NCBI GenBank assembly: GCA_037349105.1
Contig: JAYJMM010000124.1
Span: forward strand, 1,026,501 to 1,090,500
DNA: 64,000 bases
Direction: 5' to 3'
Origin: Limnomonas spitsbergensis
Lineage: Eukaryota > Chlorophyta > Chlorophyceae > Chlamydomonadales
Made by a program: the position numbers and the translations under genes. A model generated the notes under the pieces. The model saw nothing but the letters and a program-made list of their open reading frames with translations, ran no database searches and was not told the origin of the DNA. Shown piece after piece: positions 56,439 to 64,000 of the stretch. How positions within the stretch are numbered: the first letter of the stretch is position 1; each line of letters opens with the position of its first letter.

Positions 56439-59072
56439 TCAGTCATAAACAAAGTTTGGAAGACCCAGCTTCACCAAAGCTGAAGACAGCATGCTCCGTT
56501 CTATGGCATTGAAGCTGGACAACTTGGCCTTTGCCACAATAAGGAGAGCATCAGTGAAGGCTGCATTAGTGTGCCCCAGCGTCGCCATGGCCCAAAGAGT
56601 GTTGGCCAAGGCTTGCGAGCTGAAGTTAGGAAGCTTTTTCTCTGCTTCAAGGAGGAGAGCAGTTGTGAAGGTGGCATTGGTGTGCCCAAGCGTCGCCATG
56701 GCCCAAAGAGTGTTGGCCAGGTTTTGGGAGGTGAAGTCGGGCAGCTTGCTCTTAGCCACTGAGAGAAGAGCAACCGAGAAGTCGGCATTGGTGTGCCCAA
56801 GCGTCGCCATGGCCCAAAGAGTGTTTGCCAATGCTTGCGAGTTGAATTCAGGCAGCGTGCTCTTAGCCACTGAGAGAAGAGCAACCGTGAAAGCTGCGTT
56901 GGTGTGCCTGAGTTTTGCCATGGCCCAGATGGTGTTGGCCAGATCTTGCGAATTGAAGGCAGGCAGCTTTTCCTCTGCCACCAGGAGGAGATCAGTCGTG
57001 AAAGCTTTGTCGGAGTAACCTAGCTTTGCCAAGGACAAAATAGTGTTGGCAAGGTCTTGAGGCTTGAAGTCTGACAAGACACCTGACCTAGCTTTTCGGA
57101 CCAAAGCAGATATCAATGGCCCATCTCGGAAATTTAGCTTTGCCAGAGCGTACATGCAGTTGGACACTTGTCGGGAACCCATTTCCGGCACATGCTGCCC
57201 GACCACATTTGCTAGGATTGATACAGTTTCCGTCTCCCTCCCCCCTTGCCGAAACGGTCCATGGATCAGTCTTTGTGCTTGCAACATAGCGGCTGAGGCA
57301 TGAATGAAATCGAAGCTGGGCCCGAGCTCCACAGCTATAGTGCGCAGTTGCTCCAGAGTTCTGCAGTCCCTGATCATTCGAGTAAGCTGTCTAACATCTA
57401 CGCTATTGCTCCCTCCATCTGTATCTGTGTGAAGCTCAATATCAGGAGGGATACTGCCCTCCCTTGTTACAGACCTGTCACCTGCCGGCTGTGGCTGATC
57501 CTCCCAATTCACACGTTGCTGCAGCCGCTGTGGCCGTGGGGCTAGCGGGACATCTGCTGGATTTCCTCTGCTGCCGTTGCCAGCTGCAGATACTGCAACG
57601 TATGGTCCATTCAGGTTGCTTGCATCCCGACCACAAGGTTGCGTCAACCTGCTGGTGCCGATGGAGAGCTGTGTCGAGCGATGATGCATCCCATGCAGCT
57701 TCAGACTACTGACACCCTGCACAGTATGAGGAACATGGATATATGACTCCCTTCGGAAATAATATGTTTCCAGGGGTCAATCGGTTCAAAGACAAATTGC
57801 ATGTCCTCATGTGGCAGAATGATTCTCCCACATTTTCTTGCATCCTTCATCTTTTCCATATGAGTGCGACACCGATAGTTAGTGCTTATATTAGCAGCCA
57901 GGCCAAACCTCCTGAGCAGGGCCGCTGAGGACCATTGCTATCTGCCTTGAGCCGCTGAGGACCCCTGGCCATAGGCCGCAATGCAGCAGCTCAAATACAG
58001 CTGACACACGCAAGCAAAAGCAAAGCCAGTACCTTAGCCTGGTTGGCTACATTCCCTGTGCAACACTGAGTGTCTATAAGGGTACACTAATAATTATTTC
58101 AGGGTGACCCACCCTTTCCTTGCGGGGCTGCCGGGTGGCCAGGCGGCATTGCTAGGTCGACGAAGGCTTACCCTTGCGGCCAGTCGATGAGGGCCCTATC
58201 TAACCATACAGACGGTGCCGCATGACGTGATGCAGCTAGCCTGTGGCGGAAGCGCGCCAGATAAACATGGATGGGCGGCCACAAGACTATCCTAGACTAA
58301 TGGGAACCAAACCTTGACTAGCCTACAGCCGGTGGCCTGAGCATCAGGGCTGAATAAGTTCCTCAATCCCTCGTCCATACATTTGAAGCTGTTCCTGAAG
58401 CGCTAAAAAAGTACAGGGAGCATGGGGTTGTGGGTCACATTCTGTTGCGCTGACTTTTAAGAGTGCGGTATTTGATATCGCAAATCACCTTCGCGGCATA
58501 GCGTGGCTGCTGGGCAGCCACACTACCACCAGGCGGATGGGGACCAAGCCAAACCAGCTCAAGCCCTCATGCATGCACCCAATCAATCTCTTATGCCCCA
58601 GCTTAATCTGATGCCACAGATAAATCCCTCATGCCACACAGCTCAAACCCTCATGTCTAAGCTTATGCCTCTTCATGCCCCAGCTCCATCCCTCATGCTA
58701 GGATAGATAGCCACAGCTCAATCACTGATGCCTCGTATCAACTACTCATGCCAAAGCTCAAGGCCTCATTTACTCATCCCCTAGATCACTCAGCAGATAG
58801 CCCTTCAGGCCTGAGGCAGCCCATTCGACCCCGCTCTGAACGACCACGCCACAAACAGCATCACTCACCACGATGTTTTGATAATCTGATGCTTTGAAAG
58901 CGTGTGCAGACACGTTGAGAGTCGAGAGGCCCAACAATGATCCACGAACGCTGGGCTGGAGACGAAGTAGACGAGGCGAGTACCGAGCTGACAAGGCGGG
59001 GGGGTCGAGGCGTGTTGAGGGAACATGATGGCGAGGCGATGACACTGTCCATCGACCCAGATCAGACGCCAT
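56439..59072 (-). CDS. OPR-like repeat protein E (2 coding exons)
   Basis: Coding exons 58869-59072 (MASDLGRWTVSSPRHHVPST...) and 56439-57716 join in phase 0 (donor ATCGTG|GTGAGT, acceptor catactgtgcag) for 493 residues. Likely transit peptide, Gly/Pro/Gln linker, LRTIAVELGPSFDFIHASAA, a degenerate repeat, five 37-residue repeats (LANTLWAMATLGHTNADF type) and FNAIERSMLSSALVKLGL. Repeat number equals that of D, but single repeats match C or B better (for example FTSQNLANTLWAMATLGH), which suggests exchange between paralogs. The 5' exon carries a stop (TCA TAG) in the ATGCCCCAACCG frame, so MASDLG is the likely start. Function inferred as for the other copies. Confidence 0.8.
58555..58790 (-). 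repeat. 20-bp minisatellite in the intron of gene E
   Basis: Degenerate units (CTCATGCCCCAGCTCCATCC and relatives) in the intron, as in B, C and D. Confidence 0.7.
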
Positions 59073-59388
59073 CTCGCTGCAGGTGGACAGAGGGGCAGGA
59101 TGCAGGGAGACAAATCAATACGTAAATCAAAGTTGACGGGAAGATCGCCGCGGAAGCAAGGTTCACAAATATTCCTACCGGTGTCCGACGGATGATCTGT
59201 CGATGAAGAAGCAGAGATGATCAGGCGGCCGATTCAGGAACCTCGCCTAATGCCAGCAAGCCACCCGTGCGCTATGAGGCGGTGTCGTAGCAAATTGGGT
59301 TGAAGAAGTGGGGAGTTTGGACGAACGGTTGGGGCATGTTCGACGATCTGCTGACCACGCACAGTCGCGATTGAAGGTTCTATGTTTG

Positions 59389-59396
59389 TTTATAAA
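59389..59396 (-). promoter_or_regulatory. Candidate TATA box of gene E
   Basis: TTTATAAA lies about 50 bp upstream (minus strand) of the conserved ATGCCCCAACCG of the 5' exon. D has GTTTGTTAACAAAC and C has GTTTCTTAAGAAAC at the same place, so the box is intact only in E. All three are short palindromes. Confidence 0.4.
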
Positions 59397-59439
59397 CCGG
59401 TAGATGGAATAACCTCTGCAAGTTGCCTGAAAGCAAAAT

Positions 59440-60310
59440 AACTTCTTCTCTCATTTCAAAGTCTTACCCTGCGCCATGGCAGAGTGGGTGGGGTCAGAGA
59501 TACCCATCACCTTAACGCATGGATACCATCAACGCATCAACCTCAGCTATGCTGTTTTCCAGCTGGAGATGGCGGGCTGCAAGCGACATCCCGGTGCAGT
59601 GTATGACTGCATGGCCGCCACTCCGTACGCCATGCGCCATCATTGGACATTTGGACCTTGGCGGTCAGATCTGCTGCGTCAATTGTGTAGGGAAGAGGGT
59701 CATCTGCAGGGCTGTGGCGCATGGCACTGAGAACAGGAAGGTGCTGCGGACTTCTACAACGGAGTTTTAAGAGAACCCTGTCCAGGCCCTGGGTGGGCGG
59801 GATGAGGAGGGAATGAAGCAGAAGCGGAAGATACATGCAAACGCCCATGCAGCACGCCATGCCAAAAACTCCTATCATAAATAGACGTGCGGGGTCGTAG
59901 ATATTGGGTTGAAGAAGTGGGGAGTTTGGACAAACGGTTCGACGATCTGCTGACCATAGTCGCGATTGAAGGTTTCTGTTTCTTAAGAAACCGGTCGATG
60001 CAACTTCTGCAAGATGCTTGAGAGCAAAATAAATTCTTCTCTAATTTCAAAGTTTTACCTTGCGCCATGGCAGGCGAGAGTGGGTGGGGTCAGAGATACC
60101 CATCACGTCAACATATGGATGCCATCATTGCATCATCAACGTCAGCTATGCTGCATAATTTGCAGCTGGAGGTGGCGCGCTGCAAGCAACATCCCGGTGC
60201 AGTGCATGCCTGCATGGCCGCCACTCAGTGCGCCATGCGCCATCTTTGGACGTTGGCGGTCAGATCTGCCGCGGAAATTGTGCGGGGCAGAGGGTCATCT
60301 GTAGGGCTTT
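59440..60310. repeat. Duplicated promoter/5' region upstream of gene E
   Basis: 59260-59740 and 59885-60310 are two diverged copies of the same stretch (5' exon start, TATA area, GCGCCATGGCAG..GAGTGGG, GGTCAGAGATACCCATCAC, and the small divergent frame). The outer copy is nearly identical to 41820-42260 upstream of gene C, the inner one is more like D. Confidence 0.75.
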
Positions 60311-60312
60311 GA
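60115..60312 (+). CDS. Small conserved frame upstream of gene E
   Basis: 65 residues (MDAIIASSTSAMLHNLQLEV...), with one extra codon relative to the copy upstream of C. Belongs to the outer copy of the duplicated promoter region. Doubtful gene; see 42059-42253. Confidence 0.25.
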   Translation: MDAIIASSTSAMLHNLQLEVARCKQHPGAVHACMAATQCAMRHLWTLAVRSAAEIVRGRGSSVGL

Positions 60313-61349
60313 TCGCACTGAGCGCAGGAGGGCGCTGCGGACTTGTACAACGGAATGAAAACAAAGCCCTATCCAGGCCCTGGGTGGGCGGGGTGAGGAG
60401 GGCATGAAACAGGAGCGGAAGATACATGCATAGACCCATGCAGCAGGTTATGCAAAAACCTCATACCCTAAATATACGTGTATCCCCCACCATCCCCGCC
60501 CGCAATGTCTCTTCTCTCTCACCCTCACCCACCCTCCCTCCCTTCGCCCACCCTCTGCCCTTGGGCCTGTCCCCTTCACCCCCTCTGACATCAACCTCGG
60601 GTGGCTTGCCATCATCATTCCCAACGCACCTTACTCTGCTCTCTCTTGGCGGGAGCGGCCCGGACGCAGGTGTCTACCTCAACCCACAAGGCAGCATATT
60701 TTTTCCTCCTAGCCAGTTGCTACGGCCCAAGTGCCTTGATAAGGACTAGGTGAGCCAGGTCGGGATGGTGGGGAATTCTTGCATGTGATTTGAATGGGCG
60801 GATGGGAAATCCTCACATGCGAAACGTGTGCGTGCAGGCATGCGAATGTGATGTATCCCGAGGGTCGCTATCAATGTTCATTTAGTGTGCACCAGACCAT
60901 CTTCAGGGGGGTGGGCGGTCAGCTGGGCGATGCGGGGCCTACCAGAGCATTGTTGGGAAGGTGCGGGGCGGCCACCCCTGGGCCATTTGGCAACCAACTC
61001 TCACCTCGCCTGAAGCCTGGGTCCCAAGCAGCATGGCTAGCTGCACTAGACCCTGCAGGCCATATGCCCGTTTTTAGCTGAAGTGTAGCTGACGCACTGA
61101 AGACTAAACAGTGCCACTAAAACGGAAACATCGAGGGGATGAGGGGCAGCCTCCATTTGGCCGATGGAGACCAAACTTTGACCAGCATACGGCCAGTGGC
61201 TTAAGCAACACAGCTGCTGGATGCAACAGACCATACCGACCGTAGACTGGTTTGTATCTGAAGTGTACCTGAAGCACTCTGAAAAGAACAGTGTGGATCA
61301 TTAGGAGGGTGACTGCAATCTGAATCTGCGAGTCAACAACCCCATGTGC
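60313..61349. other. Spacer nearly identical to 42254-43280
   Basis: No accepted gene; single-base differences only over about 1 kb compared with the spacer upstream of C. Confidence 0.6.
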
Positions 61350-61555
61350 CTGCTTGCTCCACATGGGCCTGCTTGCTCCACATGGGCCTGCTTGCTCCAC
61401 ATGGGCCTGCTTGCTCCACATGGGCCTGCTTGCTCCACATGGGCCTGCTTGCTCCACATGGGCCTGCTTGCTCCACATGGGCCTGCTTGCTCCACATGGG
61501 CCTGCTTGCTCCTCATGGGCCTGCTTGCTCCTCATGGGCTTGCTTGCTCCACATC
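61350..61555. repeat. 19-bp CTCCACATGGGCCTGCTTG array
   Basis: Eleven nearly perfect copies of CTCCACATGGGCCTGCTTG. At the same place upstream of gene C (43285-43310) there is a single copy, so the array expanded after the duplication. Six frames are open across it because 19 is not a multiple of three and the unit lacks stops; these are not genes. Confidence 0.95.
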
Positions 61556-62114
61556 GGCTGGGAGACAAGCTGAAATATGTATGTGTCTTTTGTTTGCAGG
61601 CATGCATATGTGCAGCACATAATTGAAGGCCAAGCACGGCATCTCTGCTGCTGCTGCTGCTGCCTCATGGGGGCGATGGTGACCTGGTGATGCTGCCTTA
61701 AGGATCGTAGCTGTAGGATGACACGTCGGCGCTGCTTCACTGCATGTCTCTCTCGACAGGAACACGTTTTCCCCGCTGTTGACACCATGTGCGGATTTCT
61801 AGAGGATTCCTGTACCTTCACATTATCTGAACACCCCTTAACCTGAACCGAGGATAGGGTAGATGGCGGGGAGAGGCAAGTGACGTGTTGTTATTGACTG
61901 TAGATGCAATGAGGTGGTGGCAGAGCCGGCTGAGAGGGGGTGAGAGGAGGGTTATGGAGGAGAGGAGGGGGGATAAGGGTGGGGAAGGGAGGGGTGCTGC
62001 CCTTGACTTCATGTGCGGATGCCACAGGAACGCGTATCTTAAATCTCAGAAAAAGGTTTGCCAACGGTGGGATCAATGGGCAGTTGACACCCCCCAATCA
62101 CCCATATGGCCACG
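61556..62114. other. Spacer matching 44620-45200
   Basis: No gene seen; shares the CTG repeat and GGTGACCTGGTGATGCTGCC block. Confidence 0.5.
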
Positions 62115-62395
62115 TAGCCATGAAACCTGGACCCCTCCCAGGCAACCGTACCGCGTAGCCATATACCCTGAACCCCTCCTAGGCTATCGTCACGCTTTAA
62201 CCTGGACCCTGAACCTCTGCTAGGCTGCCGTCCCGCTGATCCCTGAACCCCCACCCCCTGTCAGCTTCCACCCCGCCGAACCCTGAACCCTGAACTCCTC
62301 CTAGGCTACCGTCCCCCTGAATTCTTCATCCTGAACCCCACATTTGCTGTGGTCTCGCTCCCCCTTAACTTTGATCCCTGGACTCCTTATAGGGT
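62115..62395. repeat. CCTAGGCTACCG minisatellite
   Basis: Six to seven degenerate units followed by the LINE-type fragment, starting the next array unit. Confidence 0.85.
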
Positions 62396-63125
62396 GGTGT
62401 CTCGCTGGTTTACTTGGTGAATGTCCCGTTCCACATGTGCTGCAACTAGTGGACACCGCCTACAAGCAGGCGCAGTTGGAGGCGCCTTGCAGAGGAGACT
62501 TCATTGACCCCGCCACCAATCACAAGTCTGTGGCCGCTTAATGCACATAGTCCCAGCCAAGGGCTAGATGCCACATCAAAAACAGAAAGAAATAAAGAAC
62601 CAGCAACAGGGTGTGTGCTTGTGTGCGCACAAACTAACGGCTATGGCTCTGTGCGTTTATCATGGCTGACATGCTGCTGCCAGCGGTGCTGGGCTAGGGT
62701 AGATGGCGAACATGCGGAGGGTGCGCTGCCATGCGCACTTGTGCGCTGCCAGTGCCCGAGTGTCTAGGAGACGCTCAGAGAGAGGGGTAGGTTTTTTTTA
62801 GAGGCATTGTTGAGGGTTAGTCTCTAGTGGAACTCAGGTGTTGGACTTGGTCTGCTTTGCCTTCTCGGCCTCTCCTTTTGTTCCTTTCCCCCTCTCTTCC
62901 TTATACGGTAGTTCCTTCTTTACTCCCTTCTGAACAGTTGGGCGCCCACGCGGCCGAGCTTTGAGCGGGCCCAGAGGTGTAACGTTATTGACATGTCATT
63001 GGGCAGAGCCTTTTTGAGCAGGGGCAAAAGGTGTTGTGTCATTGACATGTCATTGGGCCAAGCGGCCGAGCCTTTCATAGCAGAGCCCATGGGTGTCACA
63101 TCATTGACATGCCATTGGGCGTCAC
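62396..63125 (+). mobile_element. LINE-type 3' fragment with three tandem ends
   Basis: Contains LQLVDTAYKQAQLEAPCRGD (broken), the start of the knuckle (CCCQRCWARVDGEHAEGAL), C/T-rich DNA, and the end GTTGGGCGCCCACGCGGCCG. Three successive terminal units follow (62938-62995, 62996-63050, 63051-63125), each ending GTCATTGACATGTCATTGGG or a variant. Confidence 0.55.
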
Positions 63126-64000
63126 TGGAGGAGCTGCATAGGACTTTTTGGTAAATGGATAGGGATTCCACCTGATGGTGAGTTCTCCAGCATTGACAGA
63201 TACAACCGTACACATTAGTTCCTATGGAAGGTACGGTACATATCCGGTTCGGTGGCACCGGCAGCACAGCAAGACAGCCCTATAATGGCTGAGACTATGG
63301 CAGCAACTATGCAACTGGCAGTCAGCCAGGGCACTGGAGGATGCACTTCGTGCTCTGATCTGCTGGGTGCACTGGAGGAGCTGGAGCGGTAGACAGCCGC
63401 CCCCACATTGCAAGAGGCAGCAGCTGACCTACATACAGCGCCTACCCGGCACAGAGGTGTTGGCTCTCCTTGACGCAGCCTATGAGTAGGCACAGCTGGA
63501 CGCAAACGGCTGGGGGACCCAAGGGACCCTACCACTGAGCACCTACCGCGCCTGGTTCCAGACCACGGCGGGCACCATCACGAGGGACTGTGCTTGTGTT
63601 CGCACAAATTTGCGATTGCGGCTTGGCGCGATCAGCACGGCTGACACCAGACGACGGCGCAGCGGTCAGCAGTGAGAGGCACGTTGCTGCCAACGATGTT
63701 GGTGAAGGGGTGATGGCAAGCATGGGGAGGATGCCCCACATGCTTGCTTCCAGTGCCCTTGTGTCAGGGAGCAGTTGAGGGAGCGAGGGGTGGCAGGTAC
63801 CTCGAGCGGTGCTATGAACTTCCACCAGAGCTGGTACAGCTCTAGTATACCAGGCCGAGGAGGGGTGGGAAGCACTTGTTTTTGTGGACGCAGTTGCAGA
63901 CATTGTGGAGGGCTACTTACTTGCTGTTGGACGCCGACGCGGCTGAGGTTTGCAGCATGGCCTAGTGGTGTAACGTCATTGACTTGAGGAGCTCAGGTGT
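63126..64000 (+). mobile_element. LINE-type fragment, best preserved C-terminal coding
   Basis: From 63280 the plus strand reads MAETMAATMQLAVSQGTGG (broken further on), GTEVLALLDAAYE, YRAWFQTTAGTITRD, CACVRTNLRLRLGAISTADT (resembling the LTRLRLGAHxLAxETG motif before the knuckle in LINE proteins), CCQRCW and HGEDAPHACFQCPCVREQLR (EDxxHxxxxCP knuckle), and EEGWEALVFVDAVADIVEGY, then a 3' end (TGGACGCCGACGCGGCTGAG, TAACGTCATTGAC) cut by the window edge. Stops and frame changes show decay. Confidence 0.55.

Noticed and set aside
19455..58000. Plus-strand open frames antisense to the OPR genes
   Set aside because: They mirror the 111-bp coding repeat on the other strand (SVAMAQRVLA-type repeats) and have no independent gene features.
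61104..61637. 177-codon frame with Met-Trp-Ser-Lys repeats and related frames
   Set aside because: Produced by the 19-bp array, which is free of stops in all frames; the sister locus upstream of C has no such frame.

Overview
The window looks like nuclear DNA of a green alga, probably a chlorophycean. Evidence: introns with GTGAGT/GTGAGC donors and pyrimidine-rich acceptors, Ala/Gln-rich coding repeats, octotricopeptide-repeat (OPR)-like proteins, very abundant minisatellites with CCCTAAA/CCCTGAACC-like units, and decayed hAT and LINE-type transposons. No bacterial-style operons, rRNA or tRNA genes or CRISPR arrays were seen. The species cannot be named from the sequence alone.

Left part (1-14.3 kb): the 3' exon of a plus-strand gene (137-244) is followed by a complete-ended hAT element (448-1576) with perfect 17-bp inverted ends, an 8-bp target duplication and a frameshifted transposase remnant. 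A five-exon plus-strand gene (about 4400-12693) can be assembled with every intron phase agreeing. It encodes about 1402 residues: a middle part resembling the region downstream of the zinc finger in large plant SPL/SBP proteins, an Ala-rich tract encoded by a CAG-rich minisatellite, and about five C-terminal membrane segments. No SBP zinc finger is visible.

Middle and right (14.3-64 kb): five paralogous minus-strand genes (A 19.4-20.9, B 30.2-32.8, C 38.6-41.6, D 47.9-50.9, E 56.4-59.1 kb) form a tandem array. Each has a short Ser/Arg-rich first exon (a likely organelle transit peptide), one intron and a large exon encoding 3 to 8 copies of a 37-residue OPR-like helical repeat. The repeat number differs between copies (A 3, B 6, C 8, D 5, E 5). 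In B-E the genes sit in 8-10 kb duplicated units that also carry an intron minisatellite (20 bp), a telomere-like CCTAGG minisatellite and 3' ends of a LINE-type retrotransposon with a CCHC knuckle. The arrangement resembles the fast-evolving NCL-type OPR clusters known in Chlamydomonas and the Rf-PPR clusters of plants, so an RNA-binding role in chloroplast or mitochondrion is the likely function (inference).

Spacers hold large satellites: an inverted minisatellite (21.5-22.1 kb), a G-tract-rich array (22.1-23.4 kb), a 12/13-bp CTAAACCTGACAC satellite with a 293-bp higher-order copy (25.3-26.5 kb), a small hAT-like MITE inserted in the CCTAGG array (28016-28159), and, only in the unit of gene E, a 1.5-kb insertion carrying two spliced-phase exons of an unrelated gene (53990-54592). 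The unit pattern restarts at 62.1 kb, so the array probably continues past the window.
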